NCBI GenBank assembly: GCA_946811695.1
Contig: OX328131.1
Span: forward strand, 12,247,141-12,311,140
Source of the DNA: Gonocerus acuteangulatus
Lineage: Eukaryota > Arthropoda > Insecta > Hemiptera > Coreidae
Direction: 5' to 3'
DNA: 64,000 bases
Under the pieces are notes generated by a model. That model was not told the DNA's origin. It saw only the letters and a list, made by a program, of their open reading frames with translations, and did not search any database. Below, piece after piece: positions 10,699 to 21,727 of the stretch (position 1 is its first letter; every line of letters begins with the position of its first letter). The position numbers and the translations under genes were made by a program.

Positions 10699-11972
10699 AT
10701 GTCTTCATTTGAGAAGTTGTCTACCGCACAAAAACATAAACTTTTACTTCCTCGTAGGGGAACAGTGTTTGCCTTGGTCAGCGAGATTTATCAGGCGTCA
10801 AGAACATTGACAGCTGAAACTGCTTCTAAGTTTAGAACTAAATTTGATAGGTTGATTAAGTCGGAAGCGGAATGGGCAGAAATCCGTGCAGCAATAATGC
10901 CTAATCCGTGCTCTTTAATGTCTCATTAGACGATAATGAAAGTGGGAATTTCACTATCTCTATCTCAGCGGAAGAAAGGTCTTTCTCTGATGCAGTAGAT
11001 CAAGCAAAAGAGAATTATCTTGCCTTTGCGCAGACAGCAACTGTTCAACCTTTGAATAAAGGAGAAATTACTCATGTTACTCCGCTCAGTGATAACCTCC
11101 TCCCTCGTATCTCTATTCCTACATTCTCAGGGGAAACTTAGAAATTTGTGGAATTTCTGTCATTGTTCGAATCTGTCGTTGATAACAACAAAAATATCTC
11201 CGATATTGCCAAATTTCAATATTTAAGATCTTCATTATCTGGCGATGCACTTTCGGTCATCGCTGGAATTGATTTACTTCCCCAAAATTATGTCATTGCT
11301 TTGGAAGCCTTGAAGAATAGATATCAAAATAAGAGACGCTTGGCTAGTATATATTTCCGTAAGGTCACGGAGTTTTCTCCTCTATCGAATGGTTCACATA
11401 AGGAACTTCAGCGGTTTTTAACCACCCATACTAATAGCTTTTGTGCTTTGGAAAAAGTCGGTATTCCTGATATTAAGGACTTCATGAAATTGCAATTGGC
11501 TTAGACGAACCTAGATCCTGGTAGTCGCCGTGTATTTGAAGATAAATATTCATCTACTTCTTTTCCGTCATACGATGATTTAATTAAATTTATAACCAGT
11601 CGCAGTCGGACAGCAGAGTTGATGTCTGAAGAAGTTCGACCCGCCAAGAAGTCTGACAGTTCAGCTGGCAATAAGAAGAGGATTACCTCTCCGACGTACC
11701 AACTATATTCAGCAGAGGACAACTCATCCCCTCCATCGGATGAATGTTCGGAGGAAAATAAAAGCCTGAAAGTATCTGATGACTCGCCTGTTTTGGCTTG
11801 TCCTGTTGCACCACCGGTTCGAAGAAAAGCTCCACTGCAATGCTGGAATTGTAAAGGACCTCATGTATATCACAAATGCACTTTGCCCCGATCACAATTT
11901 TGTTTTAAGTGTGGACATTCTGGAGTGACAGTAGTTAACTGTCCTAAGTGTAATCCGGGAAACGGATCGTGA
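10699..11972 (+). pseudogene. gag: gag polyprotein, broken
   Basis: Begins at the ATG at 10699 (MSSFEKLSTAQKHKLLLPRR). A frameshift lies between about 10900 and 10929, and in-frame TAG codons are at 11139-11141 and 11502-11504. The C-terminal part carries two zinc knuckles, CWNCKGPHVYHKC and CFKCGHSGVTVVNC, followed by PKC, a pattern common in insect gypsy-type Gag. The middle (FLSLFESVVDNN...LKNRYQNKR) looks like the retrotransposon capsid domain. Gag would form the particle and bind RNA. The frame ends at TGA 11970-11972, just after a frameshift signal. Confidence 0.88.
11957..11963 (+). promoter_or_regulatory. Candidate -1 ribosomal frameshift site at gag-pol junction
   Basis: The heptamer G_GGA_AAC is in the gag frame in the X_XXY_YYZ arrangement. 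The pol frame is -1 relative to gag. A stop in the pol frame (TAA 11951-11953) lies just upstream and the gag stop lies 6 nt downstream, so only slippage on or next to this heptamer joins the frames. A weak stem (AGAG...CTCT within 11974-11996) follows. Confidence 0.7.
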
Positions 11973-14900
11973 GCCCAGTGAAGAGGGTCGCTCTGGTCTC
12001 TAAGGATAATAAAGGTCCTCAACCACCTGATAAGCCTATTCGAAATTTTCAGAGGTCTTTGCAACATGTTGTTGGTTCTTCTGAAGTGAATCTTTCTGCT
12101 TCAATGACTTCATCCATCGGACGTTGGTATCTTCCACTTTCTCATCCAAGTTCTAAGGAGTCACCTTTGTCGGCTTTGGTTGACACTGGGTCCTGTAAAT
12201 CTTATTTGAGTCCTCAGGGTCTTCGTGAGCTCAGTAGGTGGGAGCCTCGAGAAAACCCCATTACTTCATTTTCTGTCATGGTCGCAAATGGGACTTTGGT
12301 TACAATTAACAAATCCGTCACAGTGAGAGTGTCACTGTGTCAGAAAAGTTTCGCATTAACTTTCCATCTTATGCCTCACTTAAGTACTCCTTATTTATTG
12401 GGATTAGATTCCATCGCGCTATTAGATATAGCCTTTAATTCAAAAGCGCAATGGTGGTTCTTGGAAGACCCCAAACTGATCTACAGCTTTATTGTTGATT
12501 CAGCCCAGCCTCAAGTTTCAGAATTAGTCGAGGAAAGTCAGTCCGACCGTAGGACGATCACCCTGACTCCAGATCAGAGCAAGCTCTTTGATAAAATTGT
12601 CAAGGAGGGGTTTGCTGAAGTCAAGTCGCTTTCTGGTAGGACAAATAAGATCGAACATCGCATAGAGGTCAAAGAAGGCGTCAGACCTATCAAACAGATG
12701 GCTTACTGTTACTCCCCGAAGGTGCTAGAGGCTGTGCAGGCCGAACTGGACTCCATGCTACAGAAGGATCTCGTTGAAGTCAGCCATGCTGAATGGGCTT
12801 CACCCGTTGTCATGGTGCGTAAGCCTGATGGCACTTATAGGTTCTGTGTGGACTATCGTAAGGTCAACGATGTCTCAAAAAAGGATTCTTATCCTATCCC
12901 AAATCTGTCTCAATTGTTGGATAGCCTCCATCATGCCAAATATTTTTCCAAATTTGATCTTAAGAATGCCTTTCTGCAAGTTCCCTTGGCAGACGAGACT
13001 AGTAGAGATCTAACATCTTTCATTGTACCTGGTAGAGGGTTGTTTAGGTTTAAAGTTATGCCTTTTGGGCTCACCAATAGTCCTGCTACATTTCAACGGC
13101 TTGTAGATAAAGTTTTTGGACCCGATTTGCTTCCACATGTCATTGTCTATTTGGACGATATTTTGATATGCACTCCTGATTTCGAAACTCATTGTCGCAC
13201 CCTTAAGGAGGTTTTTAAACGCCTTTGTGAAGCTGGCTTGAAAATAAATCCAGAGAAGTGTGAGTTTATGTGTAAAGAAGTAAGGTATCTTGGCTACTTG
13301 GTCACACCTGATGGCATCGTTCCTGACCCTGAAAAGGTCTCCTCCGTTTTGAATTTCCCTACCCCTAATAATGTCCGTGCTCTTAGAAGATTCTTGGGTA
13401 TGGCAGGATGGTACCGTAGGTTTATCTGCGATTATTCCACCATCGTTTCTCCTTTGAATAGGCTTACTAGTAAAAAGGTATCCTGGAAATGGGCCGAAGA
13501 ACAGGAGAAGGCATTCCGCAAACTAAGAGAAGCTCTTATATCAGCTCCGATCCTTGCCAGGCCGGACTTCCGCTTGCCATTTACCCTCATCACTGATGCA
13601 AGCCATTGTGGACTTGGAGCTGTTCTGACTCAAGTTCAGGATGGAGTCGAAAGAGTGATAACTTACAGCTCTCGTGCTCTTTCTGCTAGTGAACGCAATT
13701 ACTCCACCACGGAGAAGGAATGCTTAGCGGTTGTATGGAGTATTAATAAACATCGGCAGTATCTGGAAGGGTTTAAATTTCAAGTAGTGACGGACCATAG
13801 TAGCCTGAAGTGGCTTTTCAACTTAAAGGACCCAACTGGAAGGCTAGCCCGTTGGGCTCTTCAGTTACAACAATATGATTTTGATATCGAATTTCGTAAG
13901 GGTAAATTGAATGTTGTTGCAGATGCCCTCTCTCGAATCCCGGATGTTTCAGCTCTCCAAGTATTTTCAGCAGAGGCAGTTGGCCAAGCTGATCTATGGT
14001 ATGATTTGAAGATGGAGCGGGTGAAGAGTCAGCCTCATAACCACCCCGATTGGATGGTTCATCAAGAACATTTGTATTATTATCGCCAAGAACATTAGAA
14101 GACGCCAAGAAGAATGGTATGGACCGAGAAGAACCCGAAGCTTGGAAGTTGGTTGTACCCTCGTATCAAAGGAACCAGGTTATGGAGGAGAACCATACAG
14201 CTACACAAGCAGGACACCCTGGTATTGCCAAGACCTATTGGCGCGTTGCACAATCATATTACTGGCCTGGTATGTATGATGATATTTCACATTTTGTTCG
14301 TCGTTGCGAAGTTTGTCAAAGAGTGAAAGCCAATAATCAGCCCAGCAGAGGATGGATGCAGCATCGGCATATCCAAGCCCCTTGGGATTGCGTCAGCTTT
14401 GACATAATGGGCCCTTATCCTCGTAGTGCTCAAGGATTTACCCACCTTTTGGTGTTTCAAGATGTTTTCACACGTTGGGTGGAGTTGGTCCCTTAAGGAA
14501 TACCTCTGCTGCTTTGGTTGCTGAAAAGTTTAGAAATGTTATCCTTAACCGCTTTGGTTGTCCCAGAGTCATCATCACCGACAATGGTACTAATCTCGTA
14601 AGCAAATGTATTGGTAAGATCACCGAGTCTTGCGGTATCTATCATCACCGCACCCCTTTCTATCATTCCCAAGCCAATCCTGTTGAGAGGTCTAATCGTA
14701 ACATCAAACAGATCATCACTTCTTAATTGCAGGGATCTCACAAGAACTGGGATAAGTTCATTGGCGAAATCCAGTTTGCGCTCAATTCCGTTTGCCAAGA
14801 GTCCACCAAGTTCTCTCCGGCTTTCCTCAATTATGGTCGGGAAATCCGCATGGCTAATAGCCCCCATTTTACTAGTCGTAACCAGGATATTGATCTGAAT

Positions 14901-15245
14901 CAAGATGTTGGTCCAGCCAAAGAAAGATGGGCTCAACGTATGAAGAAGATGAAAGAGATCTTCCACGCTGTAGAAGAAAATGTGGTAAAAGCCCAAGGTA
15001 CACAGATGAACCGTTACGACCTTAGACGGAGGGAAGAGACCTTCAAGCCTGGAGATCAAGTCCTCAGGAAGAGCTTTCCGCAATCCTCTAAACCCAATTC
15101 GTTCTGTGCCAAGCTAGTGCCCAAGTTTATTGGTCCTTTCAAGGTCACCCGTGTTAGCCCAGCTGGAGTCTGTTGGTTGGAAGATGAGAAAGGATCACAA
15201 GCAGGGAAATGGCATGCTCGTAATCTCAAACCCTACAATCATTGA
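11957..15245 (+). pseudogene. pol: pol polyprotein (protease, RT, RNase H, integrase), broken
   Basis: An open stretch of 709 codons (to TAG 14096-14098) carries protease ALVDTGS (D-T-G near 12182), reverse transcriptase (VDYRKVNDV, FSKFDLKNAF, MPFGLTNSPATFQ, and YLDD at 13148-13159) and RNase H (LITDAS near 13594, TTEKECLAVVW, VVTDHSSLKWL, VVADALSRIP). Integrase follows in shifted frames: zinc-binding H-H-C-C (14200-14320, ending CEVCQRVK), catalytic Asp at 14401, Asp in TDNG at 14580 and Glu in NPVERSN at 14685. The C-terminal domain ends WHARNLKPYNH at 15245. Frameshifts near 14095 and 14490 and TAA at 14724-14726 break it. The domain order fixes the element as Ty3/gypsy. Confidence 0.93.
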
Positions 15246-15268
15246 TAATTTCTGGCGGTTCTCCCTCT

Positions 15269-15279
15269 AAGGAAGGGGG
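15269..15279 (+). other. Polypurine tract
   Basis: AAGGAAGGGGG lies 3 bp before the right LTR, the expected plus-strand primer site. Confidence 0.8.
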
Positions 15280-15282
15280 TAT

Positions 15283-16395
15283 TGTGACGTGGCGCCCTGC
15301 GGGGAGTGAGAACCTGCTTGCTCTACCTCTTTGGACTGATAACATTTTGTGTTTTTTATTTTATTCCGAATTCGCACCACTTGTAAATGTCTACTATCCA
15401 CCAAAGATAGTCAATTTTCTTCTCCATTTTGGATGTAATGGTTTTTGTATACAATTTAAGATTTTTATTCTTCTGTTTTTTTTTCCCGTGGTCGGTAGGC
15501 CTTGGAGAGGAGGCGTCGGTTCTAGGAGAGTCTGGGAAGAATGGCGTCCTAGAAGCATGTGCTAGAAAAAGTTTTTTTTGTAATATTGAGGTTTCCAGCT
15601 TTTAAGGAGGGACTGAGGCGTCCTTTTTGTTAACAATGAAAATGAAGATCCAGTAGCACGAAGAGGCGGCATTTGTCTTCTCCGTTTATCGTTTTGGCCG
15701 AACATGTGATTGGAACTCCATGTGGTAGGCTTTTAGAGCATATTGTGGGACATATGAGTGAGTAACCCATACATTTTATCTTCTGCTGGACAAAAGTCTC
15801 CACGTTTCATTTATCTCCAGGCCTCATTTAAAATATTTTTTTTTTTTGCCGTTCAAGTACTGCCATGAGTGCAAGTAACTATATTGTGCTTAGTTTAAAA
15901 ATTTGGGAAAAGTTAAGTTTACTATCGCTAAATAAGTTATTGGCAATGCCAGATTACCAAATTTTGTGTTGTTGTAATTTGATATTGGTGGCTATGCCAG
16001 GTTGTGGAATTGTACATGTATTTGCAATTCAATAATTCTTCACTATGTGTTTACTATGCCAATTTATTGGATAGTTATGGACTTCAGTTTTATCGTCATG
16101 TATTATTCTCATGTAATTATTGGCCAGGCCAGACTATGGAATTTTATGAGTTTTTTTTGAGAATTGTCTTTTCCCAAATTAAATATATTTGATATATATG
16201 TGTTTATGCCTCTATCGAAAGTCTATTTTTGGCTTCTTCCCAGATTACTGATTGTATCTGGTGTATGTTCATGATTTTATTCAAAGTCTATATTTTTGCT
16301 TCTTCCCAGATTACTGATTGTATCTGGTGTATGTTCATGATTTTATTCAAAGTCTATATTTTTGCTTCTTCCCAGTTTGATAATTATATCTGGTG

Positions 16396-16436
<41 letters not shown>

Positions 16437-16761
16437 GCTTTTATTAAGAGTCTAATTTTGTTCTTCCCAAATTACTGATAGTATCTGGCATATATGTTTA
16501 TCTATCGATATCTTTTACTATATTATTCAATATTTGAATAATATTAATCCTTCTTGATATTTCTATGTATTAATGATATTTAAAATATATATATACAAGC
16601 TTACCCTTTATTGGGAATTTATTTTTTTTTTTAAATGAACCTGGCTATCCGTTGGTCTATCCGGATAAATTGTACCACCCCAGGTGTTGGTAAGTGAGTC
16701 TCGCTTTAAACTGTTTTTCTTTTGTTTTAATATTCTTTCAAATTAAATTTATTTCGGTACA
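15283..16761 (+). repeat. Right LTR (1479 bp)
   Basis: Same ends as the left LTR. It lacks about 365 bp relative to it (the second 139-bp unit and the following stretch, between about 16630 and 16640) and has a shorter (TA)n run (16401-16433). Confidence 0.93.
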
Positions 16762-16765
16762 AAAT

Positions 16766-17107
16766 CCTTGTTATAATTGCTATGTAAAAAAATAAATAAT
16801 TGGCTTATTAAATAGGTCTTGTACTCTTATTTCATTCTATAATTTATTGTTGCTTTCAGTACACATTACACAGGATATAGTAAATCAAAAACTGGCACGA
16901 AAGGTTTTGAAAAATTCACCTAATTTATTTTTTACATCGAGCATTTAATTGAAAATCATGCTATTTAATTGAATTCGCAAATCCCAGGTATTGCTGATCA
17001 TGTAGTTGAATAGAGTATTGTAATTGGTGTAAAATGAAACAGGAAGCATTACTCTAGGACCAGTAGAAACGGAGATAATAATGAATGAGAGGCTTACCCA
17101 GTCATGC
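16766..17107. other. Spacer
   Basis: AT-rich; no gene or repeat end recognised. Confidence 0.5.
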
Positions 17108-17500
17108 GCCCCACTGAGCAATTACGTTAGCTCAGTGATAGAGCACTGGACTAAAATAATGGAGGACCTGATTTCAAATCCCGACTGCACTAAAGAATTT
17201 ATTTTCTAGTGTCCTCGTTTGTGGGTCCCTGGCCGTCCCTAGGCACACCCAGCCTTTAATTAATTTATTAATGGGTATCTGGAAAGGGATGAATGGATGG
17301 ATGGGGTTTAAGGACGAAAACAGTCAGAGGTTATCATCGTCCTGATCTGCCAAGGGGAAAATCAGGCGTCAGGAGCATAGTACTGACCACATTACCTCCT
17401 TAGTGAGACGTATGGTCAGGAATCATACACATACATCCATAGTATTTGCCCCTTTAGGCCCTTGTGACCTGTTACAGGACGGATTTTGTTTTTTTTTTTG
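17108..17500 (+). repeat. tRNA-derived SINE, family 1, copy 1
   Basis: The tRNA-like head has an A box (TTAGCTCAGTGATAGAGC, 17127-17144) and B box (GATTTCAAATCCC, 17170-17182). A body with CCCAGCCTTTAATTAATTTA and a 3' end of CTGTTACAGGACGGATTT plus poly(T) follow. Related copies are at 55436-55783 (minus) and 62425-62740 (plus). This copy alone carries an internal stretch (17281-17335) matching, in reverse, the 3' tail of the LINE that ends at 60070. Confidence 0.85.
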
Positions 17501-18135
17501 TTGTTTTTTTCGTTGTCGGTAATTATATCCAACATCTGCTAAAAAATATAATGCTTCAAATGCTTAAACTTGATATTTGCAAGTCCTTGCAATATCTGTT
17601 CGAGATATGGGTCATCAACAGGTCCTCGACACACCTCTCCATCCCAGCCCTCCATGAACTAGATGGAAACCATAACCTTGAAACATATTAATCCTTATCT
17701 TCTCTAAGAGACTAGTTTTATGAACTTGTTGATCCAGTTAGATCTATTTAGTCATACACTATAATAAATCCAGAGCGTTTTTTAAAAATATCATAGTTTA
17801 ACAACAGTGGAGTCCCATTAATCCGAACCCCGCTAATTGAAAAAATCTCCCAATCCGAACGAAGGAGACAAAATAAATTATATAAACTTTCTGTGCTGGT
17901 AAAAGGAGGAGGGAAATTTTTATTGAACAAGAAAGTTTGGTTGGCAATTAAATTGGGTTGCTCTATACACATCAAATTAATACAACCTTATAGGTACTCC
18001 AAAGAAACTAATAATAATAAAAACAGTAAAACAACAAACCTATATACATTAATTAAACAAATGAGAATGATAATGATGAATTTAATACATTTTTCAAAAA
18101 GTGGTTTTCAAGTTATATCATGGAGCTAATAGTCG
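17501..18135. other. AT-rich DNA, possible Tigger-like left end
   Basis: No gene. CAGTGGAGTCCCATTAATCC at 17805 resembles a pogo/Tigger terminus; a possible partner right end lies at about 21615-21638. The distance and the missing TA on the left leave this unproven. Confidence 0.35.
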
Positions 18136-19650
18136 GCATCATACATGAAATTACAAAAATCCTATAACGATAGCTAAACACTAAAAACCAGATGTCTCGA
18201 AAATATCTCAAGTTACTCTTAGGACGTTTTTGTTATTCAAATATGAACCCTCAGATTGCTCAGTATTATACAGATCGAAAAACTATTGTCATATTGCAAG
18301 CCACTAAAATAATAAATACTAAAAATCTTCATTTTCTACAAAAGATAATTAATCTTAATCACTATTTTCCTCAATAGTTTTGGTAACATTTGTAACATGA
18401 GATGAAACTAGAACAAATGTTACATCGCTGTTCTATTAGACGGCAATAAAAACGATATTCATGTTGAGTACTTATAAGAAAATGGCGACATATTAAGGAT
18501 TAAAGTTCGTTATCGGCACTTCAATACCAACAAATATCCAATGTTTCATTGAATACATATTTTTTTTTTTTTTTTTTTAATTTTTTTAATATTTATTTAT
18601 GAGCATCCATGCGCATCTAAGGCGTTTCGCCCGAAACAGTTATTGCACATATACATCAGTTACAATATTATATATATATATATATATCTTTGATGTTATT
18701 TTTCGTCGCTGGGATAGTATTTTTAGATGGAACGGCATTTTTCTCCAGCGGTGGTACTCCTCCTCACTTCTTCCTGGAATATTTCGATGGATTCATCTCC
18801 ATCTTCTTCAGCCAGGTACTTGTTTCTTCCTCGGTGGTAGCCAAGGGAATGACATTTTTCTCGATCTGGGCGCCTTTTCTCCCCTCTAGCCACAGTATCG
18901 GCGGACGAATGGTGTTGAAGCTCCCTGGTCTAGGAGATGAATCCATCGAAATATTCCGGGAAGAAGTGAGGAGGAGTACCACCGCTGGAGAAAAATGCCG
19001 TTCCATCTAAAAATATATATATCTATAAAAAAGTGGTATTATTCTTATACATCTGGTTGATCAATTAGTTATAAACCGGATTACATAATGTTACATATTC
19101 ATTCACTACATATTATTCGTTCTTTACAGTTTACCATGAGACGCAATACCTTCCTTTTGTTTTTATTGTACTTGTTTGAATATAATAGAGACATGGGTTG
19201 TTATTGTTTTTTTTATACAATTATAAGGGCATAAAAAGATACACGTGTGATTACGCTAAAGGAAATAGGACCATAGGTTGCTGTTCACATGTAGGCTCGA
19301 TAATTTATTTCTTATCACTTGGTCGTTACTAATAAAAAAAAATTAAACCCGCGGAAATATTAACACATTTATTCGAATTTACAAGTGATACCAATACTAT
19401 TGAGGAAAATAGTGATTAAGATTAATTATCTTTTGTAGAAAATGAAGATTTTTAGTATTTATTATTTTAGTGGCTTGCAATATGACAATAGTTTTTCGAT
19501 CTGTATAATACAGATTATGCACTGAGTAATCTGAGGGTTCATATTTGAATAACAAAATAATTTCTAAGAGTAACTTGAGATATTTTCGATACATCTGGTT
19601 TTTAGTGTTTAGCTATCATTATAGGATGTTTGTAATTTCATGTATGATGC
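18136..19650. mobile_element. Large foldback: 250-bp inverted arms around 1 kb
   Basis: 18136-18382 and 19391-19650 are near-perfect reverse complements (for example GCATCATACATGAAATTAC against GTAATTTCATGTATGATGC). The 1-kb centre holds a reversed non-LTR tail (18560-18640, with TTTCGCCCGAAAC) and a second hairpin. Either an inverted duplication or a long-TIR nonautonomous transposon; no clear target duplication was seen. Confidence 0.75.
18719..19013. repeat. Hairpin-forming inverted repeat with 80-bp arms
   Basis: 18719-18799 and 18932-19013 are nearly exact reverse complements (AACGGCATTTTTCTCCAGCG and its complement), with a loop of about 130 bp. Both arms and loop are open on both strands (minus-strand LWLEGRKGAQIEKNVIPLAT), hinting at captured coding sequence. 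Transcribed through, it would give a long double-stranded stem. Confidence 0.85.
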
Positions 19651-19881
19651 ACCTTTCACACATCTATGAAACTTTTACGGATAATAGTTGAGAAATTACT
19701 GATTTTACGTGATTTTTTTGGTAGGTGTGCTTTGAGGGGTAGTTAGGGAAAACCGCCCTTCGAATCTTCATAATTTTTTTTTCTTATCTTATAAGTGGTC
19801 CGAAAATTATGAAAAAAATACGCAAGGTACACCTACTCAATAGCTTCAATTCACGTTGGTTTCTTTTAATGATCTAGTATA

Positions 19882-20323
19882 TAGTCCGAGAGCCAGCAAC
19901 GCACTTTTCATGAAGTGTTTTATGCACCATGAAATTTTGCTATAGTGTACCTCTTGGGTAGATAAGAAGGTATATATGTGTTTCCTGGACATGCCTTGGA
20001 ACACCAGGTACAGCGCATAGGGGAAAGGTGCAAAACAATATTTCCCAAAAATAGAGTTTTATTTAGAAGGCAACTATCTTTAATGTAAAACAATTGCAAA
20101 TCAAGACAACTTTACAATGCCATATTTATTATTCATTGTAAAATAAAACTCTATTTTTGGGAAATATTTTTTTCACCTTTCCCCAATGCGCAGTACCAGG
20201 TGTTCCAGGGTAAGTCTAACCAACACAAATATACCTTCTTATCTACCCAAGAGGTACATTATAGCAAAATTTCAGGATGCATAAAACACTTCATGAAACG
20301 TGCGGTTACTGGCTCTCGGACTG
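19882..20323. mobile_element. Foldback MITE with TA target duplication
   Basis: About 180-bp arms (19882-20063 and 20143-20323) fold on each other. The termini are (C/T)AGTCCGAGAGCCAG, flanked by TA (19880-19881 and 20324-20325). This fits a nonautonomous Tc1/mariner-type element. No coding sequence. Confidence 0.75.
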
Positions 20324-20755
20324 TAATGTATATTTGAAAAATGTGTAATTATTTTATTTCGCTGTCTAGCCAAAATACAGCTTGACATAAAATTGAAACT
20401 AGTTCGAATTTACTCACATGTTTAAAATCCATGAACTGTACAAAATTTACACAGAAAGTAAAAAGAAACCTCTTTTATCTTAGTATATAGAATTATACTC
20501 TTTTTTCTGTAGTTATATTAGAATTATCCTAGAGATAAATGTAGTGATATTCTTTTGACGCAACGAGCTAAAAATGCTCCGGTAAGCAATGTTTCACCAT
20601 TTCTCTTCCCACTCGTCAAAATAGATTTTACCTCTGACCAGAGTCACACTACGGTGGACTATAAATGCCAGAGTACTAGAATACGTCATTTCTTACCTTT
20701 AATTCTTGACATTTTAAGGGATTGTTAAGCCTCATAATGTCAATATCTGGCATTA

Positions 20756-21536
20756 GGCCGGCCATACACGTTCCGGTATACCGGAGAGGTTTACCTGTAC
20801 AGGTGACCTGCGCAGGTAAACCGGAGCGTGTGTGCCACCCATCCGGTATACCTGTGCAGGCATAGCGACCTGTACAGGTATACCGGAGAAGAATCAAAAT
20901 TCAATTCTTTTTACCTGCGCAGGCGATTAGACTGGAGCGTGTGTGCCACCCATCCGGTATACCTGTGCAGGCGTAGCGACCTGTACAGGTATACCGGAGA
21001 AGAATCAAAATTCAATTCTTTTTACCTGCGCAGGCGATTAGACCGGAGCGTGTGTGTGAGTCATCCGGTTTACCTGCGCAGGTGTGAGGCTAGTTGTGGC
21101 AAATACTCTGATTAGGGAGCTTCGTGTTGTGCTTAACTTACAGTCTATTCTCAGCACTCGCGTGCCATTGGTTATTTAGAACGTTTCTATATTTTTTACG
21201 TTTGTTTACTGTGTTAGTCATCATGTTTGTCCGAAAACGGAAAACGAACTCTCGAGGAATTCATTGAAATGTATCGATCAGAACCCTGTTTATGGCTAGT
21301 TAAGAGCAAAGTATACCATAGCCGAGCGTTTTCGTCTTTTTTTGCAGTTTATAGCCACTAACAAACCCACTAAAGCAATCACGTCATCTTGTCGGATTGT
21401 CATGTCTAGACTGTAGAAATCCTTCACCCGTCCGGTTTACCGGAGCGTGTGTGGGCTCTCGCCTGTAAAGGGATACCGGAGAGGTACACCTGTGCAGGCA
21501 AACCTCTCCGGTATACCGGAACGTGTATGGCCGTCC
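20756..21536 (+). mobile_element. PIF/Harbinger-type DNA transposon remnant
   Basis: 781 bp with terminal inverted repeats GGMCGGCCATACACGTTCC (inner part CCGGTATACCGGAGAGGTTT) and the 3-bp duplication TTA (20753-20755 and 21537-21539), as expected for Harbinger. The subterminal region is packed with 10- to 12-bp palindromes such as ACCTGCGCAGGT and ACCTGTACAGGT, some on a tandem repeat of about 113 bp. A MADF-like remnant inside agrees with the family, whose accessory protein carries such a DNA-binding domain. Confidence 0.82.
21223..21363 (+). pseudogene. MADF-domain accessory protein fragment
   Basis: From the ATG at 21223, after a 1-nt frameshift, the frame reads LEEFIEMYRSEPCLW then LVKSKVYHSRAFSSF before a stop at 21361-21363. 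The ELYR...CLW...S..Y..R pattern is the start of a MADF (Myb/SANT-like) DNA-binding domain. PIF/Harbinger elements encode such a protein beside the transposase. No transposase remains. Confidence 0.65.
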
Positions 21537-21727
21537 TTATATGACTAAATCTGCCTAATCCGATTTTTCGCCTAATGCGAATTTTGGCCAATCCGTACAG
21601 GGTCGGTCCCAATTAGTTCGGATTAGCGGGATCTAATGTATAATATATAACACAAATTGCCACATATTTTACACCAAGAAGTCAAAAAAATCATACAGCC
21701 TTGGATCACGAGTTGTTATTCAAGATA

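Larger units (their letters stand above)
8649..16761 (+). mobile_element. Ty3/gypsy LTR retrotransposon, full-length but defective
   Basis: About 8.1 kb with two LTRs, a primer-binding site, gag, pol in the order protease-RT-RNase H-integrase, and a polypurine tract, flanked by the 4-bp duplication AAAT (8645-8648 and 16762-16765). Protease before RT and integrase last is the Ty3/gypsy order. There is no env: only 37 bp separate pol from the right LTR. Long LTRs with a Lys-type primer site recall the Osvaldo/Ulysses lineage, from memory only. Six lesions break gag and pol, so this copy cannot make its proteins. Confidence 0.95.

Noticed and set aside
17805..21638. One large Tigger-like element from CAGTGGAGTCCCATTAATCC to the right end at 21638
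   Set aside because: The ends match only partly, the left lacks a TA duplication, and the interior consists of unrelated elements.
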